From an uncultured Flavobacteriales bacterium (GTDB lineage Bacteria; Bacteroidota; Bacteroidia; Flavobacteriales; Flavobacteriaceae), in NCBI GenBank assembly GCA_913020155.1, contig CAJWBA010000005.1:18727-82726 (forward strand): a stretch of DNA of 64,000 nt. Direction: 5' to 3'. A program made the position numbers and the translations under genes. The notes under the pieces were generated by a model, which worked only from the letters and a program-made list of their open reading frames with translations, was not told the origin of the DNA and searched no databases. Positions 1-8,311 of the stretch are shown here, one piece after another. The first letter of the stretch is position 1; each line of letters starts with the position of its first letter.

Positions 1-1
1 T

Positions 2-301
2 ACTTCACTCGAACTCAATATTATTTCTGAAGATGAAGTTCTGGATAATAATTCAATTGAAGTTGCAAGTGGAGAATACTTTAGTGTTATTGCCGGAAGT
101 TTCCGTGAAGAATCCAATGCATTAAAAAAGCTGGATGAACTGAAAATGAATGGTTTTGATGATGCGAGTTTGGCAAAACAAAGTTCAGAAGGCCTGATCC
201 GTGTGGCATATGGCAGATTTGAAACCAAAGGTGAAGCGATTAGATTGTATTACTTTGTCCTGAATACGCTAGAAGAAGAAGCTTGGTACTTGACTGAATA
301 A
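2..301 (+). CDS. SPOR-domain protein, C-terminal part only
   Basis: The reading frame is open from the window edge (codons begin at base 2) to a TAA at 299-301, giving the last 99 residues; the start lies outside. The segment EYFSVIAGSFREESNA followed by a glycine-rich loop and VAYGRFETKGEA has the beta-alpha-beta pattern of SPOR domains, which bind glycan strands lacking stem peptides. That fits a periplasmic or outer-membrane envelope protein. The gene converges on the envelope operon that ends at 308. The SPOR assignment rests on pattern only, and what precedes the domain is unknown. Confidence 0.7.
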   Translation, partial: TSLELNIISEDEVLDNNSIEVASGEYFSVIAGSFREESNALKKLDELKMNGFDDASLAKQSSEGLIRVAYGRFETKGEAIRLYYFVLNTLEEEAWYLTE

Positions 302-307
302 TTTCTT

Positions 308-1546
308 TTACATCCTGTAAATCCAACCCTTAGGGTTAACGGGAGTACTCGCTTTAAACACACTGAATTTTAATTCTGTTTTCCCTGTTTCAGGATTAGT
401 AAATACTTTTCCTATGGCTTCTTTAGGTATTACTTTCTGTCCCTTGGTTACATAAACTTCTCCCAAGTTAGAGTATGTTGTAATGTAATTCCCATGTTGA
501 ATAAGCACAGAAGGATTGCTCCCCTTAAAACCGATTATTGACATTACTTTTCCGTCAAATACTGCGCGAGCTTGAGCATTTTTTGGCGTAGCAATAGTTA
601 CTCCATTACTTTGGATTATTGCAGTTTTAACAACGGGATGGGGCTGTCTCCCAAAACGTTGAATTACCACTCCCTGTTCGACTGGCCACGGAAGTTTTCC
701 TTTGTTTGCTATAATATTATCCGAAATCAATTGGTCTTCTGGAGTCAAACTAAATACTTTAGAATTTCTTTTTTTTCCTGCAGCTTTATTCGATGCAATA
801 ATTGCTTCCCTTATTAGTTTTTGAATTTCTTTATTGATCTCATTTGTCTTTTTTTGTTTCCTCTTGATTTGGGAAATAAAATTTCTTCCTTTCTTTTTTA
901 ATTCTTGAACTAAACTTTCTTGACTGTTTTGTTCTTGTCTGTATTGTTCTTCTGCGGCTCTATTTTGTTTAACTAAGTTTTCTTTTTTGTGTTTTTGATC
1001 AAGTAAACTAATATTCAGTTCCTGTAAGACTTGAGTCTTTTCTGATATTAACTCTCCTTGTTTCTTTCTAAAACTTGAATATTGTTTTAAATATTGAAAA
1101 CGCTTGTAGGCCTGTAAAAAATTCTCAGAAGAAAATAAAAACATCATCCTGCTCTGACCCGACTTGCTCTGGTATGATTTTAATATCATTTCAGAATAAT
1201 CCTTTTTTAATGCCTCAAGTTCTTTGCGCTGTTGACTGATTGACCGCTGATTGACATTAATTTGTTGAGTTAAACGGTTTGCTTGTTCGTTGGTAACCCG
1301 AATCAATCTTCTACGAACATTTATCTTTAAGCTCAAATCCTCAACTTGGGTCAAGACAGATTTCTTTCTTTTCTCATTAGAAAACAATAACGTATTGATT
1401 TGTTTTATCTCTTGCTGTAATCTTTTGCGCTGAGCTTCTAAATTTTGTTGTCGCTGATCTTGAGCTAATAAGCTTTCTCCAATAAACATAAACAGCACGA
1501 GGCTTGCAATAATATTGAATGAAAAGCTTACTCTAAAACTCATCAT
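308..1546 (-). CDS. EnvC-like M23/LytM-domain protein (murein hydrolase activator family)
   Basis: 412 residues: an N-terminal signal peptide (about residues 1-29), a long Lys/Glu/Gln-rich coiled coil (about 30-250) and a C-terminal LytM/M23 domain from about residue 285. This is the EnvC architecture, whose members sit in the periplasm and activate amidases at the division site. The zinc-site residues of active M23 enzymes look lost: the HxxxD region reads SNGVTIAT and the HxH position reads LKFSVF. I therefore expect a non-catalytic regulator. It is last in an operon and overlaps the DUF4292 gene by 4 bp. The family is secure; the partner amidase is not visible here. Confidence 0.85.
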   Translation of the reverse strand: MMSFRVSFSFNIIASLVLFMFIGESLLAQDQRQQNLEAQRKRLQQEIKQINTLLFSNEKRKKSVLTQVEDLSLKINVRRRLIRVTNEQANRLTQQINVNQRSISQQRKELEALKKDYSEMILKSYQSKSGQSRMMFLFSSENFLQAYKRFQYLKQYSSFRKKQGELISEKTQVLQELNISLLDQKHKKENLVKQNRAAEEQYRQEQNSQESLVQELKKKGRNFISQIKRKQKKTNEINKEIQKLIREAIIASNKAAGKKRNSKVFSLTPEDQLISDNIIANKGKLPWPVEQGVVIQRFGRQPHPVVKTAIIQSNGVTIATPKNAQARAVFDGKVMSIIGFKGSNPSVLIQHGNYITTYSNLGEVYVTKGQKVIPKEAIGKVFTNPETGKTELKFSVFKASTPVNPKGWIYRM

Positions 1547-2331
1547 AAACGAAGTTTTTTGTATCCCTTCGGAATGGTAAATGGAACCGATAGATTTTTG
1601 GGGAAATCTGTCCGTATAAAATCCAAACTGATTTGAACTAAATTAGACCCGTCAAAAATTGAAATTATGATTTCTTTTGGAAGTGTTTTGCCTTCCATTT
1701 TTTGATACTTTGGATATTTGATGCTTAAAGATTGTGATGTCCCTGAAACGATGAAGCGTTGCTCTTTCAAACGAAAATTACTTGGATCAAAAAAATAGGT
1801 TGGACGAAATTGTTCGTTCTTTCGTTTAGGAATCAAAACGTAATATTGGGGATGATCAATGCGATCGAACTTTTCTTCATTCATGTTATTGGTAATTGGG
1901 TTTCCAAGTAAAACATTTTGTATGTCCTGAAAAGTAAAACTCGTTCCCAATTGTTCGTTGATAAAACTCATATTCCCATCATAAAATGTTTTCTGGAATT
2001 TTTCGTAAAACACTACACGATTGGGTGTAATCAATAGCTTGGCAATGGGGACCAGTATGGAGGCACTGATCCAAAGGGTCTTGTCGAACTCCATGCGAAG
2101 GTTTAAATTAATTTGTTGTTCTCTATTGCCGTCTTTATATTGAGCCTTTACACGGGCTCTAAAGGTTTTTGTTTTTGTCGAAGCTTTTTCAATTTTTTTA
2201 GCTAATGATTTAATTTCAACCTTTTTGACAGGTTGTTTTGTTGGTAAAACAGAAACTGATTTACAACTAAATACAACTACAAGTAATAATAGTAATGCAA
2301 AGTAGAAAATAAAGTTTAGTGCTTTTTTCAT
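1543..2331 (-). CDS. DUF4292 family lipoprotein
   Basis: 262 residues with a hydrophobic N-terminus ending in VVVFSCKS, a lipobox-like signal with Cys at about residue 23, so probably lipid-anchored. The body is beta-rich and mentions no catalytic motif I can name. It resembles the DUF4292 family of Bacteroidota, which has an LolA/LolB-like character; a role in lipoprotein or LPS handling is an inference only. It overlaps the upstream nucleotidyltransferase stop and the downstream EnvC-like start by 4 bp each, which implies translational coupling within one envelope operon. Confidence 0.75.
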   Translation of the reverse strand: MKKALNFIFYFALLLLLVVVFSCKSVSVLPTKQPVKKVEIKSLAKKIEKASTKTKTFRARVKAQYKDGNREQQINLNLRMEFDKTLWISASILVPIAKLLITPNRVVFYEKFQKTFYDGNMSFINEQLGTSFTFQDIQNVLLGNPITNNMNEEKFDRIDHPQYYVLIPKRKNEQFRPTYFFDPSNFRLKEQRFIVSGTSQSLSIKYPKYQKMEGKTLPKEIIISIFDGSNLVQISLDFIRTDFPKNLSVPFTIPKGYKKLRL

Positions 2332-3344
2332 ATGATTTCGGTATGATCTCCGATACTGATTTGAGTAAATTTACCATCAAACGTTACTTGATTTCCAATC
2401 ATGGCTTGATTCAATGTTGCGTTTGAAATTCGACTGTTATTCTGAATTAAACTGTTCGTTATTATGGCATTCTCAATAACCGTTCCAGTTCCAACTGAAA
2501 CTCCTGGGCCTAGGGAGGAGTTTTTTAGCTGAACATTTGGTCCAACATAACAAGGAGGTGTAATTTTAGTGTTTTCAATTTGTGCTGAGGGATGAATCAT
2601 TTCTTTGCCTTCTGCTTCCAAAAACCCAAGCATTTTGGTGTTTGTTTCTAAAGTAATTTGTTTGTTCCCACAATCCATCCATTCGTTAACCTCGCCTGGT
2701 AAAAACAAATTTCCTGCTTTCATCATACGTTTTATCCCGTCATTGATTTGATATTCTCCCCCATGGGTAAATTTTTCGTCTAAGACCGTTTGTAATGATT
2801 TTTTTAGTTTTTCGATTTCCTTAAAATAATAAATCCCGATAACCGCTAAATCAGAGACAAAGGATTTGGGCTTTTCTAACAATTCTGTAATCGCTCCATC
2901 AGAATTTAATTGAACCACACCATAGGCTTCGGGTTTTTGAACTTTTTTAACCCAAATGATACTATCTGCTTTGGGATTCAAAGAAAACTTTGCCCGAATA
3001 AGCGTATCTGCATATGCTACAACTGCTGGCCCCAAAAGTGAAGGCTCAGCACACATAATTGCATGTCCTGTTCCCAAAGGTTCAAGTTGACGATAAATTG
3101 TTCCTTTGGCTCCAATTTCTTTGGCTAATTCTATTAATTGATCTACAATTTCTTTCCCAAAAAATGCAGGGTCACCTAAAACAAATGCAACCTCTTCAAT
3201 AGGTTGTTTTACAACATCTGCAATGTCTCGAACCAATTGTTCTACAATCGGAACCCCAGCAACGGGAATTAAAGGTTTAGGAACTGTTAAAGTATGTGGG
3301 CGAAGTCGAGATCCTCTTCCTGCCATGGGTACAATAATTTTCAT
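2328..3344 (-). CDS. Sugar-phosphate nucleotidyltransferase with left-handed beta-helix tail
   Basis: 338 residues. The N-terminus MKIIVPMAGRGSRLRPHT is the nucleotide-binding signature of NTP_transferase enzymes (GlmU, RmlA and RfbF types), followed by VPKPLIPVAG, which contacts the sugar phosphate. Residues from about 245 onward show hexapeptide-like repeats (IENTKI, VGPNVQLKNSSL, VSVGTGTVIENAII), a left-handed beta-helix. It should make an NDP-sugar in the cytoplasm for envelope polymers; the exact sugar cannot be read from the sequence. It lies 6 bp after dut and overlaps the DUF4292 start. Confidence 0.85.
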   Translation of the reverse strand: MKIIVPMAGRGSRLRPHTLTVPKPLIPVAGVPIVEQLVRDIADVVKQPIEEVAFVLGDPAFFGKEIVDQLIELAKEIGAKGTIYRQLEPLGTGHAIMCAEPSLLGPAVVAYADTLIRAKFSLNPKADSIIWVKKVQKPEAYGVVQLNSDGAITELLEKPKSFVSDLAVIGIYYFKEIEKLKKSLQTVLDEKFTHGGEYQINDGIKRMMKAGNLFLPGEVNEWMDCGNKQITLETNTKMLGFLEAEGKEMIHPSAQIENTKITPPCYVGPNVQLKNSSLGPGVSVGTGTVIENAIITNSLIQNNSRISNATLNQAMIGNQVTFDGKFTQISIGDHTEII

Positions 3345-3350
3345 GTGGTA

Positions 3351-3788
3351 TTATTCTTTTCCAGTGCTTCCAAAACCACCAGAGCCACGTTCGGTGGTTT
3401 CCAGAGTTTCCTGAAGTTTCCAAGCTGCTTGTTCGTATTTCGCTATGACTAATTGTGCTATGCGTTCTCCAGGTTGAATAGTAAACGGTTCATTGGATAG
3501 GTTGACTAAAATTACGCCTATTTCACCACGGTAATCAGCATCTATAGTTCCAGGAGCGTTAAGTACACTTATTCCATGCTTAGCGGAAAGTCCACTTCTT
3601 GGGCGTACTTGAGCCTCATAGCCTTCGGGTAAAGCCATTTTAAGGCCCGTTCGTATTATTACTCGTTCTAAAGAACCTAATGTAATTGAGTTTGCTGTTT
3701 TTGCCCGTAGATCTACCCCTGCAGAGTTTGCTGTTGCAAAACTTGGTAGATCATACATACTTTCATTTATGATGGGTACGGTTATCAT
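3351..3788 (-). CDS. dut: dUTP diphosphatase
   Basis: 145 residues starting at ATG 3786-3788, chosen over the longer frame to 3833 because [10 protein letters not shown] matches the usual dUTPase start and length. The five trimeric dUTPase motifs are visible: SAGVDLRA (1), [11 protein letters not shown] (2), [15 protein letters not shown] (3), GERIAQLVI (4) and the C-terminal [10 protein letters not shown] (5). It hydrolyses dUTP to dUMP, keeping uracil out of DNA and feeding thymidylate synthesis. First gene of the minus-strand operon ending at 308. All motif residues look intact, so it should be active. Confidence 0.96.
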   Translation of the reverse strand: MITVPIINESMYDLPSFATANSAGVDLRAKTANSITLGSLERVIIRTGLKMALPEGYEAQVRPRSGLSAKHGISVLNAPGTIDADYRGEIGVILVNLSNEPFTIQPGERIAQLVIAKYEQAAWKLQETLETTERGSGGFGSTGKE

Positions 3789-3876
3789 CTTTTCATTTTT
3801 AATACCCTCTAAAAATACAAAAAAGAACGGCATAAAGCGGAAGGCTGAGCCAAAGAAAATATTACTTACAAACAGA

Positions 3877-3910
3877 AAAACCCTTTGCTAAAAAACAAGC
3901 ATAGGGTTTT
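3877..3910 (-). terminator. Hairpin terminator downstream of a decayed reading frame
   Basis: The arms AAAACCCTTTGCT (3877-3889) and AGCATAGGGTTTT (3898-3910) pair over 13 positions with one mismatch around an A-rich loop. Read on the minus strand the right arm ends in a T run (GGGTTTTTCTG), as expected for an intrinsic terminator. It follows the GFKEARGFVEERV-encoding remnant and may also end atp operon read-through. Confidence 0.65.
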
Positions 3911-3937
3911 ACTTTCAAGTTTTAATGTAATTATAAT

Positions 3938-4003
3938 TTCTTTTTAACACGTTCTTCAACAAATCCACGAGCTTCTTTAAAGCCCTATTTTTTAATAGCT
4001 TTT
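3938..4003 (-). pseudogene. Possible remnant of a small basic protein gene
   Basis: On the minus strand a frame reads NKEKAIKK, then TAG, then GFKEARGFVEERVKKKL and TAA just before the terminator at 3877-3910. The helical, charged tail and the terminator directly behind it look like the end of a once-real small gene. No ATG is in frame upstream and a stop interrupts it. I do not recognise the family. It could equally be chance. Confidence 0.3.
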
Positions 4004-4481
4004 TCCTTGTTTATTAATTTTTTTGTGGTTTAAACTTTAGTACTTACGAATGCAAAGTATTTTTATGGTTTTTGACATTTATATAAAAAAATGAGCCTTA
4101 AAAAAAGCCTTTATTAGAAGGTCCTATTTCACCAAAACCTCAAAGAGAACTTTTATCTTACTTTATTATAATTTTATTTTCTGTTGTTTTATAACAATCA
4201 GATTATTTTAAGTGCTTGAATTGGATAAAGTGTTGGATTTCTTTCTGAAAAGGTATTATCCCAAAATTTGATTTGATTTTTAATGAAAGAGTTAAATTAA
4301 TTTGTACAGTTAAAAATATATTATTTTAAAATAATCACAATTCTTAATACTTTGTCAGTTATTATTTCTTACAATACTAAATTAATTTTTCTTAACATCT
4401 TTTTAAAAGGAAGTTAAAGTGGGGATAATTTTTTAATTTCTTTAAACTTTTTAGCTTTTAAGAAATTATTACTCTAAAAAA

Positions 4482-5345
4482 TTATGCCTTCAGGGCTTCT
4501 GCTCCGCCAACTATTTCTAGTATTTCATTTGTTATTGATGCTTGACGCGCCTGGTTGTAGGTCAATTTTAATTGATCTCTGAGGTCAGTAGCATTATCTG
4601 TTGCTTTGTGCATGGCGGTCATTCTGGCTCCATGCTCGCTTGCGAAAGAATCTCGTAATGCTTTAAACAATTGCATTTTAATACTTTTAGGTAATAACTC
4701 GTCTACAATAGCTTCTTGGTTGGGTTCAAAAATATAATCGGTAGAAGTTTTAGTATTTTCGTTTTGAGTTGAAATAATTGGTAATAAGGTTTCGGTTGTT
4801 GCTATTTGAGTCGCCGCATTTTTAAATCGGTTGTAAACAACTTCAATAAGGTCGAATTTTTTATCTGTAAAAGATTTCATAAAACCTTCCGCTAATTCAC
4901 TAGTATTAGAAAATGTCAATTGATCAAAAATATCGTTGTTATTTTCTTCTATTGAAAAAGATTTTTGGAGAATATCATTTCCTTTTTTTCCAAGGGTGGT
5001 TAAACTAACATTTTTATTTGCGTAGGTTGTTTCTACTTTCTTGGTAACCTCTTTTATTACACTTGAATTAAAACCACCACATAAACCACGATTAGATGTT
5101 ATTGCTATGATTAGGACGTTTTGAACAGCTCTTTTCTCTGTGTATGGATTTTGAGTATTACCATCAATAGAACTGCTCAAGTTCTGAATCAATTCGGTTA
5201 GTTTATCTGAATATGGTCGCATGGCCATAATGGCATCTTGAGCTTGCTTGAGCTTTGCAGCGGATACCATTTTCATTGCTGAAGTAATTTGCATGGTCGA
5301 TGAAACCGATGCAATCCTATTCCGTATCTCTTTTAAATTAGCCAT
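4482..5345 (-). CDS. atpG: ATP synthase F1 subunit gamma
   Basis: 287 residues, normal for the family. The N-terminal helix contains the ITSAMKMVSAAKLKQAQ segment and the C-terminus the RMTAMHKATDNA stretch, both gamma hallmarks; together they form the rotating coiled-coil shaft inside the alpha3beta3 head. NRGLCGGFN is also conserved. Last gene of atpBEFHAG, 12 bp after atpA. The beta and epsilon genes that must interact with it are not in this window, as is usual in Bacteroidota where atpDC is a separate locus. Confidence 0.98.
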   Translation of the reverse strand: MANLKEIRNRIASVSSTMQITSAMKMVSAAKLKQAQDAIMAMRPYSDKLTELIQNLSSSIDGNTQNPYTEKRAVQNVLIIAITSNRGLCGGFNSSVIKEVTKKVETTYANKNVSLTTLGKKGNDILQKSFSIEENNNDIFDQLTFSNTSELAEGFMKSFTDKKFDLIEVVYNRFKNAATQIATTETLLPIISTQNENTKTSTDYIFEPNQEAIVDELLPKSIKMQLFKALRDSFASEHGARMTAMHKATDNATDLRDQLKLTYNQARQASITNEILEIVGGAEALKA

Positions 5346-5357
5346 ACTAATATTCGT

Positions 5358-6935
5358 TTATTCAAATTGAGCTGCTGTTTCTTTTGCAACACTGTTTAAT
5401 GTGTCCAAAACTTCATCAGTTAATTTTCCTGCCTTAATTGTATCTAAAACACTTCTGTGCTTGCTGTTCAATGTTTCAATAAAGATTTTTTCAAAGGCCT
5501 TTACTTGATCAACGGGAACGCTTCTCAATAAATTTTTGGATCCTGCATAAATTATCGCCGTTTGATCTTCAACAGTGTAAGGGTCATTTTGAGCTTGCTT
5601 CAATATCTCAACATTACGACGTCCTTTTTCAATAACATTCAAAGTTACTGCATCAAGATCCGACCCAAATTTAGCAAATGCCTCAAGTTCACGGAACTGA
5701 GCCTGGTCTAATTTTAAAGTGCTCGATACTTTTTTCATTGATTTGATCTGAGCTGAACCACCTACACGTGATACCGAGATACCTACGTTAATTGCGGGAC
5801 GAACTCCTGAGTTAAACAAATCTGACTCCAAGAAAATCTGGCCATCTGTAATCGAAATTACATTGGTTGGAATGTATGCAGATACATCTCCTGCTTGGGT
5901 CTCAATAATTGGAAGTGCTGTTAGAGAACCTCCTCCTTTGATTTTATCTTTTAGTGAATCTGGAAGGTCATTCATCCCTTTAGCAATATTATCGTCAGCA
6001 ATAACTTTTGCTGCACGCTCCAATAAACGAGAGTGTAAATAAAATACATCTCCAGGATAAGCTTCACGTCCTGGTGGACGACGTAACAATAAAGATACCT
6101 CACGGTAAGCCACCGCTTGTTTGGACAAATCATCGTAAATAATCAAGGCTGGACGACCTGTATCTCTAAAATACTCTCCAATTGCTGCTCCTGCGAAAGG
6201 GGCATAAACCTGCATTGGTGCTGGATCAGATGCGTTTGCTGCAACAATTGTTGTATAAGCCAATGCGCCTTTATCTTCTAATACTTTCGCAATCCCTGCT
6301 ACTGTTGAGGCTTTTTGACCAATAGCAACATAGATACAATAAACGGGTTCACCAGCATCGTAAAATTCTTTTTGATTCAAAATGGTGTCAATACAAACTG
6401 TTGTTTTCCCAGTTTGACGGTCACCAATAACTAATTCACGTTGCCCTCTACCAACTGGAATCATTGCGTCAATAGACTTGATTCCCGTTTGCATGGGTTC
6501 GTTTACAGGCTGACGATAAATAACCCCTGGTGCTTTTCGCTCTAAAGGCATTTCAAACAATTCTCCTTCTAAAGATCCTTTTCCGTCAATTGGGTTTCCA
6601 AGAGTGTCAACTACACGACCTGATATCCCGTCTCCTATTTTGATAGAAGCAATACGCTCAGTGCGTTTTACGGTATCTCCTTCAGAAATTTCTTTTGAAG
6701 GGCCCAAAAGTACCACTCCAACATTATCTTCTTCTAAATTCAAAACCATTCCTTCAAGTCCAGAATCAAATCGAACTAATTCTCCGTATTGAACATTAGA
6801 AAGTCCGTAAACACGAGCGATTCCGTCTCCTACTTGAAGAACTGTTCCTACTTCGTCAAGTGAAGCTAATGATTCAAATCCTGAGATTTGGTCTTTTAAA
6901 ATTGCTGAAACTTCAGCGGGTTTAATTGCTGCCAT
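5358..6935 (-). CDS. atpA: ATP synthase F1 subunit alpha
   Basis: 525 residues, the expected length. The P-loop GDRQTGKTT, the [20 protein letters not shown] segment and the [19 protein letters not shown] stretch identify the alpha subunit, which carries the non-catalytic nucleotide sites of the F1 head. Domain order is N-terminal beta-barrel, nucleotide-binding core, C-terminal helical domain. It lies between atpH (16 bp) and atpG (12 bp) in one transcript. No lesions or unusual residues noticed. Confidence 0.99.
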   Translation of the reverse strand: MAAIKPAEVSAILKDQISGFESLASLDEVGTVLQVGDGIARVYGLSNVQYGELVRFDSGLEGMVLNLEEDNVGVVLLGPSKEISEGDTVKRTERIASIKIGDGISGRVVDTLGNPIDGKGSLEGELFEMPLERKAPGVIYRQPVNEPMQTGIKSIDAMIPVGRGQRELVIGDRQTGKTTVCIDTILNQKEFYDAGEPVYCIYVAIGQKASTVAGIAKVLEDKGALAYTTIVAANASDPAPMQVYAPFAGAAIGEYFRDTGRPALIIYDDLSKQAVAYREVSLLLRRPPGREAYPGDVFYLHSRLLERAAKVIADDNIAKGMNDLPDSLKDKIKGGGSLTALPIIETQAGDVSAYIPTNVISITDGQIFLESDLFNSGVRPAINVGISVSRVGGSAQIKSMKKVSSTLKLDQAQFRELEAFAKFGSDLDAVTLNVIEKGRRNVEILKQAQNDPYTVEDQTAIIYAGSKNLLRSVPVDQVKAFEKIFIETLNSKHRSVLDTIKAGKLTDEVLDTLNSVAKETAAQFE

Positions 6936-6951
6936 AGTATTTATTTAAACT

Positions 6952-7497
6952 CTATAAATTGGTTTTTGTCAATTGTCTTTTAAGTGTATCTAATTGATTG
7001 ACTACACTTGCATTGTATTGTAAATCTCCTATTCGTAAAATAAATCCCCCTATTATGGAAGGATCTACAACATTAGTGAGTATTAAAGTTGCTGAAGATA
7101 GTTCTTTAGCTTTATTGAGTATTGTTTTTTCAAGGGCTTTTGACAAAGGGACTACAGTGGTTACAATCGCTTTTTGTTTGCCTTGCTGTATTTGGTGAAG
7201 GGCAATAAATTGCTCAGCAACCTGATCAAATAAATTGATTCGGTTGTTGGCTGCTAGTGTGTTTACTAAGTTTTTACTCCCCTCTGATAAAGAACTAAAA
7301 ACCTTAAAAACCGTTTCTACTTTTGTTTCTGTTGAAAGTATTGGGTTGTCCAAAAAATCAACTAAGTTTTGGTTTGTAGAACAAGCATCGATAACATTTA
7401 CCATATCTTGATCAATAGCAGAGGCATTTCCCTGATCTATTGAAAGACTTAGAGTAGCTTTAGCGTAGCGAAATGCGGCACGGTTATTTTTCATCAA
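6952..7497 (-). CDS. atpH: ATP synthase F1 subunit delta
   Basis: 181 residues. The N-terminal helical domain contains the RAAFRYAKATLSLS segment typical of delta/OSCP, and the C-terminal part contains DPSIIGGFILRIGDLQYNAS, the OSCP signature. Delta links the F1 head to the b-subunit stator. The first two codons are both ATG, so the protein may start one residue later. It begins 1 bp after the atpF stop, so translation is probably coupled. Confidence 0.95.
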   Translation of the reverse strand: MMKNNRAAFRYAKATLSLSIDQGNASAIDQDMVNVIDACSTNQNLVDFLDNPILSTETKVETVFKVFSSLSEGSKNLVNTLAANNRINLFDQVAEQFIALHQIQQGKQKAIVTTVVPLSKALEKTILNKAKELSSATLILTNVVDPSIIGGFILRIGDLQYNASVVNQLDTLKRQLTKTNL

Positions 7498-7498
7498 T

Positions 7499-7999
7499 TT
7501 ATTTTACGGCAATCTCTTTTACCAATTCTTCTACCAATTTTTCTTGAGCTTCTTTATCCTTCAATTCAGTTTGTAAAACTTTTTCCGCAATATCAACCGA
7601 AAGTTGTGCCACTTGATTTTTTAAGTCATTTATTGCCGCTTTCTTTTCGTTTTGAATCATTTCCTGAGCTTGAGCAGTAATTTTATCAGCATCTACTTTT
7701 GCATCTGCCTTTGCTTGATTGATCATCTGAATACTCGCTTTTTTTGCTTCAGATAAAAGAGCATCTCTTTCAGCACGAGCCTCTTTCAAGATACGTTTAT
7801 TGTCGGCCTGAACAACTTGCATTTCATCACGAGCTTTTTGAGCTGCACTCAACGAGTCTTTTATCGATGTTTCTCTTTCGTTAACAGCATCTAAAATGGG
7901 CTTCCAAGCAAATTTTTTGAGTAACAACAAAAGAGCAACAAACAATAGTAATTGCCAAAAAAAAAGCCCTAATGAAAACTCGCTTAATAATTTTTCCAT
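7499..7999 (-). CDS. atpF: ATP synthase F0 subunit b
   Basis: 166 residues: one N-terminal membrane helix (about residues 9-28, FFWQLLLFVALLLLLKKFAW) followed by a long Ala/Lys/Glu-rich coiled coil, the peripheral stalk of the ATP synthase. It is separated from atpE by about 77 bp containing a 13-bp-stem hairpin, the only sizeable gap inside the atp operon. Only one b-type gene is present, so the stalk should be a homodimer. Confidence 0.96.
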   Translation of the reverse strand: MEKLLSEFSLGLFFWQLLLFVALLLLLKKFAWKPILDAVNERETSIKDSLSAAQKARDEMQVVQADNKRILKEARAERDALLSEAKKASIQMINQAKADAKVDADKITAQAQEMIQNEKKAAINDLKNQVAQLSVDIAEKVLQTELKDKEAQEKLVEELVKEIAVK

Positions 8000-8036
8000 T
8001 CTATTTATTTATAGTTTAATTTTTTTTAATTTAAGA

Positions 8037-8067
8037 ATAAAGCTGCAACCAACCGTTGCAGCTTTAT
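8037..8067 (-). terminator. Perfect hairpin between atpE and atpF
   Basis: ATAAAGCTGCAAC (8037-8049) and GTTGCAGCTTTAT (8055-8067) are perfect inverted repeats of 13 bp around a 5-base loop. It lies 10 bp after the atpE stop and before atpF; on the minus strand it is followed by TTCTTAAATTAAAAAAAATT, not a clean T run. It could be a partial terminator or an RNA 3'-end stabiliser that raises atpE output, since the c-ring needs many copies. Confidence 0.7.
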
Positions 8068-8076
8068 CAATTTGCT

Positions 8077-8271
8077 TTAGCTTACCGCAAAAAGTGCAGC
8101 AAAACCAATACCTTCGATCAATGCAGCGGCGATTAACATCGCTGTTTGAATCTTTCCGTAAGCTTCAGGTTGACGTGCAATTGCATCCATTGCAGAGCCA
8201 CCAATTCTCCCGATACCGATACCGACGCCGATAACAACTAAACCTGCACCTACCATTACTGGAATTTCCAT
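8077..8271 (-). CDS. atpE: ATP synthase F0 subunit c
   Basis: 64 residues from ATG 8269-8271, chosen over the longer frame to 8295 because MEIPVMVGAG is the usual start. Two membrane helices form a hairpin joined by the polar loop ARQPEAYGKI. Helix 2 carries the ion-binding glutamate in AAALIEGIGF. Helix 1 lacks the glutamine of Na+-type c subunits, so proton coupling is the likelier reading. The c-ring is the rotor of F0. Between atpB (40 bp) and the hairpin at 8037-8067. Confidence 0.96.
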   Translation of the reverse strand: MEIPVMVGAGLVVIGVGIGIGRIGGSAMDAIARQPEAYGKIQTAMLIAAALIEGIGFAALFAVS

Positions 8272-8311
8272 AATTGTAAATATTAAATTAAACACTCATT
8301 AAATGAAACGC

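Larger units (their letters stand above)
3834..4481. other. Gene-poor AT-rich gap
   Basis: About 650 bases between dut and atpG without an intact gene. It holds a hairpin terminator at 3877-3910 and a short decayed-looking coding tail on the minus strand at about 3938-4003. The rest (4060-4480) is very AT-rich with no recognisable promoter, RNA or repeat. The 3' end of the atp operon transcript must stop somewhere here or read on into dut. Confidence 0.6.

Noticed and set aside
7896..8234. Open frame of 112 codons on the plus strand
   Set aside because: Covers atpF and atpE on the opposite strand; it crosses the hairpin and has no coding character.
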